Of a DNA stretch of 64,000 nt, positions 1-11,033 are shown piece by piece. The DNA comes from Rhynchosporium graminicola (Eukaryota; Ascomycota; Leotiomycetes; Helotiales; Ploettnerulaceae), in the NCBI GenBank assembly GCA_900074885.1, contig FJUW01000017.1:193933-257932 (forward strand), written 5' to 3'. The notes under the pieces were generated by a model that saw nothing but the letters and a program-made list of their open reading frames with translations, was not told the DNA's origin and searched no databases. Position 1 is the first letter of the stretch; every line of letters begins with the position of its first letter. Position numbers and translations under genes: made by a program.

Positions 1-19
1 CAACTAAACGCCTATACGC

Positions 20-319
20 ATGTTCAATGACCTCTTCCGTCTGAAAAGATGGATTCCCAATATGCTGGCAGCTGAAATCGAGGACGAGGTTCGATCGTGA
101 AGCTGCTTTAGTTTCAAGCAGCTCGCGAACGAAATTGTGGCGTTGCCTATTGAATGCGGTCCTTGCGACTACCCAGAGAATTATCGGAAATATTTGGACC
201 CCATGGACGACGACGATGATAATGAATATATTGCCAACGAATGTGTATATGTCTCGAGGTGTACTCAGGTCGTGGACATCGTGAATGAATCCGGGAACCC
301 ACATCGTCTGCCCAGTTAG
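20..319 (+). pseudogene. coding-like frame with one internal stop, unknown protein
   Basis: A single frame starts at ATG 20 and runs to TAG 317-319. It is interrupted only by a TGA at 98-100. Both halves look coding. The upstream half contains FNDLFRLKRW and the downstream half contains ECGPCDYPENYRKYLD followed by a run of five Asp. The gap around the stop is too small for an intron: the only GT...AG pair there would span 23 bases. I recognise no family. It could be a decayed gene, the 3' end of a gene entering from the left, or chance. Low confidence. Confidence 0.3.
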
Positions 320-2211
320 CAAATGGTCACCCTAGTAGGACAGGACAACATACGGCATTCAGTCGATTGATTTTGTAGATGAGAATGGAATGAAAGTCAT
401 GGAAAGGATAGAAGATTTAATTTATGCTTTAACTTGGGTGGGCTGACTATTCTAGCTGGCTAACTAGCTTATCACACTTGGAGCACGATCTCGGTAAAGA
501 GATGCTCGGAATCTGCAGGTAGCCGAATCTGGCGCCTACCTGGTAACTACTACGTCGAAGTACACAACGCATGTTCTTTGTTTTTTTTGCAAAGATGGCC
601 ATGATACTGTCTGTTCTCTCTTGATGATACATTAATTCGATTCACATTGAAAGGACTTTCAATTCTTGCATGTCATATATTTGGTTTAGCAAGACACTGA
701 TTCAATCTCGCACACCAGCAAACCCACTTGTCCACCGCCTCCAAGGACTAGATGACATTCTGAGTTCATAGCATCATGGTGGGGCTCATGGGCAACAATG
801 AGATGTTGAACCGGGCTCTTGCAATGGTAAGGGCAGTCTTGAAGGAAGAAAATGGGGTTTTACAACGACTAAGAGTGTGAATACTCGGCCTGTTCCTGCT
901 GGAGTAGACAGGTGATATAGTTGCTGTCGTAAAGGGTGCAGAGATGATTGTTGTACGTGCAGCTGCTGGAGATGGTAGAATTCAAAAAGGGTCTTCTTGT
1001 CATAAGGTCATTGGGCTGGGATATATCAATTATTTCATGAATGACGAGTAGATCGCTTGCGAAAGAAGGATCTCGATCAGCGAAAATTAGATTGTGCTAA
1101 TCATAACGCTCTACATTTGTGTATCAAGGCTAGGCTATATCGTCACTCGTGAAACTACAAACTGTCTGCTGAAGCGTGAAAGAGGAGGGCACGTTGTAAT
1201 TAGTGCCGTGATGTAGCATTGTAAGGTTTCCATTACGTGGAATTTGATTAGATGATAATGACCCTGGCGAGATGCTCACAATCAGCCTCACCATTCTTGC
1301 TTTTTCTCACTCTGATGTTTCTTTCTTTCGAACTGATATTATTTTGCTTAGTCTGTAGAGTCAGAATGCTGAATGAAGCTGACGTATATGATATCGCTTT
1401 TCAACCTGGCTCCCTACTCTTCTACCATGATGCTTAAGAAGACTCGACGCCAGGCTATATCGAATCCGGCGTACTATACATCTGAAACTTGACAGTGAAG
1501 TTATCGCTCAACTTGTCTAGTTCCTGAAGTCATCAAATAGTCCCATGGCTTTCGATAGTACTCCAAAGAGTATTATATAATGTTCTTGTGATATTTGATA
1601 TGAGTCACTAAAACACGTCCCGCCTTCTGATCTGGCCGAGAATGAGTTTGTCTGGATTAAAATATTTGAGCCTGCTGGCAAAAGACGACCATGAAAAAGC
1701 TAACCCAAAAGTGTAGACACTAATTCTTGAGAGTAAGTAAACTCAAGCCCTTCATCAATCGAGATAGCATTTCACGCTTGACCTAGGCGGCTACAAGAAA
1801 CCTAAGCAAGCGTCCCAGCGGTGTTTGTTACACCCGTCTCATCGTAGCGTAGCAGGAAAGTTACCCGACAAACATCAACGTGTCACATCTCGAACACCGT
1901 CTTCGAGGTTAGCCGTTAATCATCTTGGTACTTTCAAGCCCTTTCACTTGCATTGACATTTTTCACATTTAACTGATTTGCATCCTGACTCCTGATCGAT
2001 CGCCAGCTATCAAGAGGAGAAGCAGGGGTCCCTGACAGTCTCGGCTTGAAGAAAATTGATATTGCATTATCCAAGGACGTGTCAAAGCGAAAGCTCAGTC
2101 GCCAATAATTAGTAGTATAAAACCCTCTCGCCATATCCTCACCTTATTCCCCTCACGCCTTCGCCATTCTATGCTGTATTTCTTTACAAATTTCTAATAG
2201 CGATTATCAAA
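320..2211. other. intergenic, nothing recognised
   Basis: Only short frames without family resemblance are visible on either strand. No tRNA-like or repeat structure stood out. Confidence 0.5.
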
Positions 2212-2304
2212 ATGCAAGACTTCGACGCCAGCCTGGTAGAGTATTACTTTGAAGTTTCTTCGGACATCGCCAAGGAAAATGCCAAGTACCAAAGTTGGCA
2301 CTAG
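2212..2304 (+). other. short frame, 30 residues, possibly a gene start or relic
   Basis: The ATG follows a CT-rich leader ending in ATCAAA, a context typical of fungal starts. The 30-residue product (MQDFDASLVEYYFEVSS and onward) ends at TAG 2302-2304. The same frame then continues with an acidic stretch (EDYMDDDCDL) to a second stop. A spliced version using a GTACC donor inside codon 26 would end within a few residues. No family is recognised, and it may be the remnant of a longer gene. Confidence 0.2.
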
Positions 2305-2456
2305 GAAGACTATATGGACGATGATTGCGATCTTATCAGATCTACTTAGCCCACAGAAATCTTTGGAGGCGAAGCGTCATACTTGCTGAAGCAGCATTGC
2401 TGCTCGTCGGCGCGGTGGTTTCGCTGGCTGGGGTAGCGTCACCGGTCAAGACCGGA

Positions 2457-2972
2457 CTATCCAGATTGGACTACGATAACATCAGTACTCATTCCACAAA
2501 TACTATGTAAGAATGGGCTTTCACTAGATGTAAGTTCCGTACACCAAAATTGCGCCGATAAAATCGGTTCCTTCAACCACATACACATACTCTCGTCCAA
2601 GGCGTACACTTGCGATTTACCGTCAGACAGGAAGCCACCGGCACTGTATAGCTTGAGTACAAGCTTCCTCGCAGGGTTGTCATATGTGTAGGACGACTTG
2701 TTGACCGCGATGCTGCCTGCATTTTTGAGGTTTCTACATGAGCTAGGATCGTTGTGATTCGCAATAGGAAATGTGCCGCTTTCCGCTGATGTCTGGCTGT
2801 TCTGGTCGGCGAATGACTTGACGATTCCTCCACCTCAGATTCCCAAGACCTGTACAGCAGCCTACGATATAAGAAGTAGCCAATGGTAATGCCTCATTTC
2901 GTTTTGCGAGATCAAGGATGAATGTCTTAGAATGAAGGTGATAGTGGGTAAAAGAGATCAAAAAGTTTTCAT
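2457..2972 (-). pseudogene. decayed small gene, possibly secreted, unknown family
   Basis: On the minus strand one frame starts at ATG 2972 (MKTF) and ends at TAG 2457-2459, giving 171 codons. Three stops (TGA, TAG, TGA) all fall within the first 47 codons. From about 2833 to 2457 the frame is fully open for 124 codons. It reads like real protein, with segments such as GGGIVKSFADQNSQTS, SYTYDNPARKLVLKLY and GGFLSDGKSQVYALDE and a few scattered Cys. All three stops could come from C-to-T changes of CGA or CAG codons, as repeat-induced point mutation would cause, but this is inference. An alternative is a real 3' exon starting at 2833 after a CTGAG acceptor, with an upstream exon I could not find. 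Confidence 0.35.
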
Positions 2973-4036
2973 CAGAAACATATCATAGATGGTAATTTGG
3001 GATGAAGAAGTAAGAGGTAGATTGCCTTACTGATGGTTATGTATACTAAAAGTTGTTCAGAGCTTGGCTTTGGTTCAAAGATGCTGAGCTGTGCAGCGAT
3101 TGTAACTCCTCACGATGTATAGACGAGTTCATGCAGCCTTATCCAAATGTGGATCGGTCCTCTCGGTGGCCTATCAGTTCCAAGCACACGAGGATACTGT
3201 AACCATCTCGATGATAATGTTATGCCGGTAGACTGCTATTGATTCGCTTCCGAATAAAACAGACGGGGGTATAGCACTCTTGATGGTTTGGTCGGTATTG
3301 GACGAACTCCCGAGAACAGTTGAGAAGTGGTTTATTCACGGTTCTTCGAGGTATGAAAACCGAGGCAACTAGTGAGTACCTATTATGCGAAATTATAAAG
3401 ATTTGAAAAGAAGAAGAGTACTACAAATTGAGCGGGTAGCTACGCGAAGCCGAGTTTCCATCCTTCCACGTCTAATAATTTCAAGTTACTGCTAGATATT
3501 ATCTTAGCTATACGACATGCCCGATGAAGCTATAGTAGTTCAGTTCAGAAATGGACCTAGCCGCGACGGATACAGAACTCTAGATTTGTAGGGTTCTCAA
3601 CCACGTAGAATCGTATCCTTACCTGAATAGTTCGACCCGGTTTGAACTGTACCCGACCCGCTATCAGGCAGGTTGTTTCTGGTTCACAACCTCTGTATAA
3701 TTCTGGTTATAATTTATACCTTAAATCAAAACCAGCCTAGCCATCAAGAGCGCTGCGAGGCTGGGCAGGCAGGCTGCAGCTATTAATACATATTCTAAAC
3801 TGTCATTACCACGTGATGCCAATGACCTTCCAAGTCGGCCTTTTGGTGCACAGTATCCATGGCACATGCAGACAACCCACGTATTGCAAGAAGGCACTAA
3901 ATATCCTTATTTGGCGCTGACTATCAACTCCAAAGATGTTTTCGAACATTTGGTATTTCAGGACCAACGCCAGATGGCTCACCATGCTGAGTGGCAAGCG
4001 CCCCCTAACTTGCAACCAATCACCACTGAAATTCGT
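2973..4036. other. intergenic, nothing recognised
   Basis: No coding frame of substance. Around 3600-3740 the sequence is rich in short repeated words such as GACCCG and TTCTGGTT. This could be old repeat sequence, but no element is definable. Confidence 0.4.
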
Positions 4037-5813
4037 TCAATAGAAGACAGGATTTATCTTCCCATTAGCTCTGTCCAATAGCCTCGAAGGAAGAAGCTCC
4101 TCATATACGTGCTTCAACCACTCCCCGACGATCTTCCTCGTCAGCGCCGGATCCACAATCTCCTCCACCCCAAAAGCGTTCGCCGTCCTCACAGGATTCA
4201 TAAGTCTTGTATACTCCTCTTCTAACTCATTGTATCTCTTCTGTCTCTCACCCTCATCTTTGATACCCTTCAACTCCGCTGCATGACCGACTTCAATCCC
4301 ACCATCAAGTGGCAAACTCCCCCATTCTCCACTCGGCCATGCGATCCTCATCCGAGGATCTCTACAATCAAGCATCACGCCACCGGCTACCCCATACACT
4401 CTCCTGGTAATAACGCTAAACACGGGGGTCGTGGTAGAGAAATATGTAGTCGCAAGCGCGATGCCATGTCTCATCGTCGCCGTCCTCTCGGCGTTCGTAC
4501 CGATGGCATAACCTGGCACATCGACGAATTGCAGAATCGGGATGTTGAAACTATCGCAAAATTTAAGATGACGGGTGATTTTCTGGGACCCGGCTGCGTC
4601 GAGTGCGCCAGCATTCACCTCACAGTTTAAGGAGATAATTCCGATGGTTCGACCGCCTATACGCGCTAGACCGACGATTGCAGTGGTGCCCCAAAGAGCG
4701 CCGATCTCGAACCAGCTGGATGTGTCTACTACTGTGGTGATGATCTTTCGAGGATCGTACATGCGTGCTTTGCGGCGCGGGATGGTGGTTCGGAGGTTAT
4801 CGCATGAGCGATCTAGGGAATCAGAAGAGGGTATGATGGGGGGTAATGAGCTTCCTGAGTTTGGGAGATAGCTGAGTATTGTTCGGAGTTGCTCGAAACA
4901 TTCTTGTTCGTTAGCGGCGAGGTTGTCAATGGTACCATTTGTGCAGTGCATTGACGGGCCACCGAGATCTGTAAAACTTAGACCTTCTTCAAACGTAGCA
5001 CCTGTTAATGTCAGCATCAGGATCCTCATGACCTGACTGTAGGATCTCTATACCCGCAACGACTTTCGGCCCAGCATTAAACAGCGCACCCACATCAGCA
5101 GCCATAACCGAAAAATGACAAGCCACAACTCTCGCAGCTCCAAGTCCAATTGCTGGCCCAAGAACAGCGCCCAGATTCGGTATCCCGAGATTTAATTGCT
5201 CCGCAACATGTTTGAAAGAAGGCATAGGCGGTATATACGAATACCCCGCCGTCTTGATCGTCGTTACCGATCCTCCTCCAGACGAACCATCCACCAACTT
5301 GATGATTGGTAACTTCAGCGCCACAGCTAATTTCTCCAAATAAATCGTTTTCTCCGTCAACGCACCATCAGCATGACCAGCACGTATCGAGAAATCATCC
5401 GCTGTGAACACCACCTTCCTCCCTCTCAAGGTGCCGAATCCTTGGACGTTATTACTTGGTACATAACCCACCGGTTCTTCTTTCGTGCCTTCCAATTTTT
5501 TCCATTGAACTGTACCAGATACGGATCCTACTTCATGGAAACTTCCTTGATCTAGCAATTCCAGGACGCGTTCTCGTACCCATAGCTTCCCAGCTTGCTT
5601 TTGGCGGACGTAGCCTTTGTTATTGGTGTCTGGCGTGCGTGCGATCGTCTTTAGGGATTCTACTTGTCCGAGAATATCAGAGTAATCTGCTGGGAGCTCG
5701 TTTTTGGCTTTTGTAGCGCGACGTTGCTTGCGCGGAGCTACATGGTTTACTACTTGGGATAACCGTTCGGCGGGAGCGGATATCGAGGATCCGATGTCAT
5801 CGTCTTTGGTCAT
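4037..5813 (-). CDS. acyl-CoA carboxylase, carboxyltransferase (beta) subunit
   Basis: Transfers the carboxyl group from carboxybiotin to an acyl-CoA. This is the partner of the biotin carboxylase encoded divergently at 6130. Two exons, 5813-5054 and 5001-4037, are joined by a 52-base intron (GTATAG...AACAG). The join restores the family motif GPKVVAGATFEE and LSFTDLGGP. The product is 574 residues. The N-terminal crotonase half carries the acyl-CoA/biotin region (VDGSSGGGSV, GAVLGPAIGLGAA). The C-terminal half carries QFVDVPGYAIGT, VFSVITRRVYGVAGG and LMNPVRTANAFGVEEIVDP. Length and order match propionyl-CoA and methylcrotonyl-CoA carboxylase beta chains. The N-terminus (MTKDDDIGSS) is acidic and unlike a mitochondrial presequence, so a cytosolic enzyme is inferred. 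The acyl substrate cannot be read from sequence: propionyl-, methylcrotonyl- or another acyl-CoA is possible. Confidence 0.9.
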
Positions 5814-6129
5814 TGTAACTTGGAGGTGACTAGACAGTCACTTGGTAAGATAATTGATCTTTCCGGCGCGAATCACATCTTGAAGTGTTGAGTAAGGTTG
5901 GACAAGGACGAAGTGACGTTCAAAATAGCCTCGGCGATTACAATAGTACCCCGCAAAAACCTGGGGTAGCTCCAGTTTCGTCGATCACTAAGGTATATGC
6001 GACTTCATGTCAAAAACAGGAAGCTTCAGATAAATTTCTTGATTCTTGACTTCCGGCATCTGTAAGTAGTGAGTGGTATTCCAGCTTGCTGTGAAGAGAA
6101 GTAATCTCAATCCAATCCTATGCCATGCC
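5814..6129. promoter_or_regulatory. shared divergent promoter of the carboxylase pair
   Basis: The two subunit genes start only 316 bases apart and point away from each other, so they very likely share control elements that keep subunit dosage balanced. A short upstream ATG lies in another frame at 6120, just before the biotin carboxylase start. I cannot assign specific factor sites. Confidence 0.5.
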
Positions 6130-8160
6130 ATGGCTTCAGCAAGACAAATCAAGCGGCTTCTCGTAGCGAATCGGTAAGTCAAAGTCGCCATCCAAAGCTT
6201 CAACATAGCCTCATTGACATTCAATAGTGGAGAAATAGCAACACGCGTCATATCAACAGCCCGAGAACTAGAAATCGAAACCTACTCCATCTACACCCCA
6301 AATGATACATCTCACACATTTGGTCCAACCCACTCCATCCAGCTTTCTTCACCAGCATCTTATCTTGACATCGCCGAACTCGTGACGATCGCCATAAAGC
6401 ACAGAATAGACACTATCCACCCGGGCTATGGCTTTCTGTCCGAGTCCCCAGAATTCGCACGTCGGATGTGGGATGAAGCTGGCGTTTTAGTAATCGGTCC
6501 CGGTCCTGAAATCCTCGCGCGTACAGGGGATAAACTTCAAGCAAGACTCTTGGCTGAAGAGTGTAAGGTACCAGTACTTCCCGCGACAAACCATTCGACG
6601 AATGATGTGGATGTATTCAAGAGATTTGCGAAAGATGTGGGGTATCCGATTATTTTGAAAGCTGTTGATGGAGGAGGTGGCAGAGGTATCAGGATCGTAA
6701 GAGACGAGAAAGTTGTCGCTTCGTTGGTGAAAAGAGCGTTGCAAGAGAGTCCTAGTGGGAAAGCTTTCGCTGAGAAAGCTGCTATTGACGGGTACCGCCA
6801 TGTCGAGGTGCAGATTATCGGTGATGGGCAAGGAAACGTACGGCATTTATGGGAAAGAGAATGTAGTATGCAGAGGAGATTTCAGAAAGTGGTTGAATTT
6901 GCACCAAGTTCGATCAAGGATCGAAAATTGGTTGGTGAGGTCATTAACGCGGCGCTGAGGATGGCAAGGAAGATCAATTATATGTCGCTGGGAACGTTTG
7001 AGTTCTTGGTCAAAGAGGAGATGAAGGAGTTTTACTTCTTGGAAATCAATCCGAGGTTGCAGGTTGAACATACGATTACTGAATCTATTGCTATGGGTAT
7101 CGATTTGGTCAAGATGCAATTGCAATTAGCTCAAGGATATGCTTTATCATCTCTTTCACTATCGAATCTGGCTGAGGATCCGGAAACACCTCCACCACTA
7201 TATTCGACTCAACTTCGTATAACAGCCGAAGATGTCTCGAATGACTGGTCTTTAAGCGTTGGAAAGATCAGCTCTTTCCGCCTCCCGACAGGAAATGGAA
7301 TTAGAGTCGATACTCATCTCATTCCTGGACAGCCAGTTGTTATAGGAACGGAATTCGACAGCTTGGTAGCGAAGATCATCATCACGGCTCCAAGCTGGGA
7401 AGACGTCGTCGCAAAAGCAAAACGAGCTCTCGCTGACACGCATATCGAAGGTGTGAAGACAAGTCTAGATGTCCTTCGGGGTATCGTTGCAAGTGAAGCT
7501 TTTAACAGGCAGAAATGCGATACGCAATGGCTAGAAGCCAGTTTACCATCGATTCTGGAATCTGGTAAAGCGATTTCCGCTGCCCTGGACGAGAATTCGA
7601 TACTTAGGGCTACAAATCCGCAAATGAGTTATGTGGCAGCAGCAGCATCAAACGTCCTCTTCCGTAAAGGCGACGCTTGGTCTATCTCCTTGGCACCCGA
7701 GTACTCAAGCAAAGGCGATTCTAATACGAATGAAGAGCCAGCTCCCTCCCACCTCCAGCTCATCCGCGTTTTACGCAACGAATTCCCTTCGTCCCTCACA
7801 GTATCTATCCTCTACACCACTCCCTCGACACCCCAACCCGTCCCCTACACCCTTACGCTTGCCTCGACAACAGCATCTTTCGGCTCCCTCGCTAGTGCCT
7901 CCACACACCGTCGCGGTGATCCTGGAAATTTGAATCATATCATTATTCCATTTCCGGGACAATTGATGGAGATCCTAGTTGACGAGGGGGATGTAGTTAA
8001 GGAAGGGGAGACGGTCGCAGTGGTTAGACAGATGAAGATGGAATTGGAGATAAGGGCGAAGAAAGGGGGACGAGTGGGGTGGGTTTATGAAGGAGAAGAG
8101 GGGGATGAAGTTGGTGAGGGGATTTTGGTTGTAGAGATTGATGGAGGTGCGAAATTGTGA
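6130..8160 (+). CDS. acyl-CoA carboxylase, biotin carboxylase/biotin carrier (alpha) subunit
   Basis: ATP-dependent carboxylation of its own biotin, then delivery to the carboxyltransferase encoded at 4037-5813. Exon 1 is 6130-6173 and exon 2 is 6228-8160, with a 54-base intron. The join rebuilds the invariant N-terminal motif RLLVANRGEIATRVI. The product is 658 residues. It has the biotin carboxylase N-domain (HPGYGFLSE), an ATP-grasp domain with the glycine loop (KAVDGGGGRGIRIV), EINPRLQVEH and a biotin carboxylase C-terminal domain. The C-terminal carrier domain has the biotin attachment site QMKMELE (Lys about 618). Here Gln replaces the usual Ala or Val before MKM. No mitochondrial presequence is apparent. 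At under 700 residues it resembles propionyl- or methylcrotonyl-CoA carboxylase alpha chains rather than the giant fungal acetyl-CoA carboxylase. Confidence 0.9.
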
Positions 8161-9059
8161 AGTACAGTGAGTTAAGATGAAATCACTGTCGTTGCTGGGA
8201 TCTTTGAGATGCATAAGATCGAATGACCCATGCATTGAATAGATGTTGACTGTAGTGTAGAAAGACTACCTACCCTCAAAAACAAGCTCGCTTGAAGTGA
8301 GATAGGATGACAAAAAGTCAACATCATGAACTTGAAGAACAAAACAAGTACGAAGTTATACTCGATTCCGTGGTAGTCAATAGAACGGAACGTAGCTTCG
8401 ATATATGTTAAGCTTTCTTATCTCCAGAAATGGACTATGTACAGTACCATCGAGGTTGAAAGACTTTTGCTTTGTTAACTCCGCAGAATGGGAAATCGCT
8501 ACCCGTCTGACTTACGACTCGAAACAAGGCAGAGTTGCTCTGTATTTGGTATCCACATTCCTCAAGTTCATTGAAGGCAAGTGAATATACAATGTCACAG
8601 GCCAGCGACCAGAAGATACATCATAAGGGGGTGCTGCGTCCAGAGGATATTCCAGAGCATAATTGACATCTATAAATAAATCTTCGGCAGATTCAGAGGA
8701 AATTTCTCACATGTAATTAATTCAATCACTTCTTCCAGCCACAAACCCAGTCAGTCAGTCATCAAGTCTCCTGTTTCGTGGTTAAGTCCTGTACCTGCTT
8801 TGGTTGGACAGGGATTCTCGGTTACTGTACTTATATACGTCATGCCTTGCGCCGCAATTGAGTGAGGCGTTTATAAGTAGGTGGGCTGGGCTGTCCGGCA
8901 CTTACTTTTATATCTCACGCCATCTTCTCACATGCTTTTTCCTTCCTAACGTCTTCTCTATCTCAATAAATATCACCACTTGCGCATTTACTGCAGCTTC
9001 AAATACTTACATTGCGCCCCTACGGCAACCAATACACACTTCTAAATCTTCTTCACAAC
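8161..9059. other. intergenic, 3' region and promoter of the PMP3-like gene
   Basis: No coding signal. A CT-rich leader with CTTCACAAC immediately precedes the start at 9060. Confidence 0.5.
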
Positions 9060-9499
9060 ATGGGTGCCGTTTCTGCTCTCCTCTTGGTTCTGATCACCAT
9101 CATCTGTGAGTACCGCGATGCGCCATTCATTATTGCCCGGAAAAATGCTGATATTCTACAGTACCACCAGTTGGTGTCTATCTTGTCGCAGGATGTGGCG
9201 CTGATCTCTTGATCAATATCTGCTTGACACTTCTTGGGTATGTTTGTTCCCTGTTCTCTCTCTCGCAGCACTTCTCCCTAGCTATGACCTTGAAAAAAAA
9301 AGCACGGGATGCTGATGTTCTACTTTGCAGATACATTCCAGGCCACATCCACGCTTTCTACCTCGAATACATCTACTTCGATCGCCGAGACCAAGCACGC
9401 GAGGGAAGATTTACTGCAAACCGCGCACCGGGTGTTTACAGTGAACGTGTACAGTCTGGCGGACGCGGATACGGGACGATTGTTCAGCCTGTTCAGTAA
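9060..9499 (+). CDS. PMP3/UPF0057-family plasma membrane proteolipid
   Basis: A small two-helix membrane peptide of the family that includes yeast Pmp3 and plant RCI2, which affects membrane potential and salt tolerance. Three exons, 9060-9105, 9162-9237 and 9331-9499, give 96 residues. Splicing restores the family signature LPPVGVYL in helix 1, then INICLTLLGYIPGHIHAFYL in helix 2, with both junctions phase-consistent. The C-terminal tail of about 35 polar residues (FDRRDQAREGRF and onward) is longer than in yeast Pmp3 (55 residues), as in many filamentous fungal paralogues. Family assignment is secure. Which paralogue it is, and its role in ion stress, are inference. Confidence 0.88.
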
Positions 9500-10145
9500 T
9501 GTGGTCGGTTGGAAGAGCGAGCTCGCAGCTTACAGTAAAGGGAGGACGGAGGTAATGGCTGGCTGGTTGACGGAGGATAATTTTTGATTTAGAAATGCTA
9601 CAGGCCGGGTCGGGAATATGCTTGGGTAGGATACCAATTTGTAATTTGGCGATTTATGAGATGCGGGTTTGCAGCTCTAGATATCCCCCTTCTTGCATTT
9701 GGTGGCCGATCGAATGTTGCGAAGAGTGGCGTCGTTGGAGATCTGCGGCAACTCCTCTCTTTTCTTACCTAACTATGAAACCTCACATTCAAAAAACTCG
9801 ATGGAATTTAATAATCCTCCTCTCCGTCTGTATTCCATATTATGCTTCTTACTAAAAGTCAAAAGCTCTCAAACAATATCCTGCCATAGTCAAGCATCAG
9901 GATTCCAGAGCGCACTGCCACGATTACCCCACAATCCGCTAGTCTCTAGCGCGAACCAAGCCACAGAAGGCTGTGGCTTTCGAGACGTGTTAAACTCAAG
10001 CTCAACGTCGCGATTAGATTCACAGCTTCAATTCCCCTTCTTCGCCTCTAAACCTCGTTCCTACCCGAGTTAAGAAGACGCCCAGATCTATGCAATAGCA
10101 CCACGAGATTAGAAAAACATTGGCCGACGCCAACAACCACCAGCT
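9500..10145. other. intergenic, nothing recognised
   Basis: 3' region of the PMP3-like gene and promoter of SPC3. Short frames here have no family resemblance. Confidence 0.5.
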
Positions 10146-11033
10146 ATGCATTCCACAGTCGTCCGCGCCCAGAATGTCTTCGGCTTCTTCACGACTGTCG
10201 CATTCGCCGTTGCAGCTCTCGTCGCATTTTCCGATATTTTCGCGCCGCGAACACCAAGTGCTAGTTTATTGATAGTGAAGGATGTCCAAGTGTACTTATT
10301 CCCCTCTTCCTCCGTCCCTGCCTTCCTCCCAATCCCTGCACCCAAACCTCAGCTAACAATGGTACTTCGAATTCCAGCGTCAAAGGCCGCCCACACTACT
10401 ACTCCCCCAAGAAAGAAGAATACGCCGTAATCCGCTTCAGCCTTACTGCTGACCTCTCCTCCCTCTTCAATTGGAACACGAAACAAGTTTTCGTTTACGT
10501 GTCTGCTTCTTGGCCTAATGCAACTTCGACAGAGCTGGTGAATGAGGCGGTTATCTGGGATACCATCATCACGAATCCGAGTGCGGACCATCTGCAGAAT
10601 CTTGGGCCGGCGGCGATGAAGAAGTTGGTTAGAAGTGCGAAAGGGAAAAGTGTAGATCCATCGAGGTAGGTCATTACCCTTTTACAATAAGCAGCCACTC
10701 CCTCAAGAAACTGGTCTTCGGTTAAGTAGTAATCTGGGATTTAAATTGTGAAAAACTAGGACCTCACTAATATGATGGATTTGTAGGGGCAAAATCGACC
10801 TGAAGAATCAAAAAGCGAAATACCAAATAACCGCCCCAACCGGCAAAGTCGCACAAACGAAAGACGTGGTCCTGAACTTACATTACAACGTCCAGCCGTG
10901 GGTGGGTGTTTTAACATGGACGCCGACGATGGACCTCTGGAGATGGAAGAAGGTTAAGGGTGGTGTTAGTAAGACATTTAAGTTCCCGGCATTGAAGGTT
11001 AAGAAGGTTGAGGAGAAGAAGGCGAAGGCATAG
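10146..11033 (+). CDS. SPC3: signal peptidase complex subunit 3
   Basis: Accessory, essential-type subunit of the ER signal peptidase, which cleaves signal peptides from secretory proteins. Three exons, 10146-10291, 10378-10665 and 10787-11033, give 226 residues. The first junction uses the donor GTACTT at 10292 and yields VQVVKGRPHYYSPKKEEYA. Using the neighbouring GTGTAC donor would break the frame. The single N-terminal membrane helix (about residues 10-30, FFTTVAFAVAALVAF) is followed by the lumenal domain with FNWNTKQVFVYVSA, NEAVIWDTII and NLHYNVQPWVGVLTW, all characteristic of SPC22/SPC3. The lysine-rich C-terminus ends KKVEEKKAKA. Length fits the family. Confidence 0.92.

Noticed and set aside
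1525..1560. Similarity to 13146-13175 (both contain GAAGTCATCAAAT then TCCCATG)
   Set aside because: The shared block is about 25 bases with mismatches and does not extend; too short to call a repeat family.
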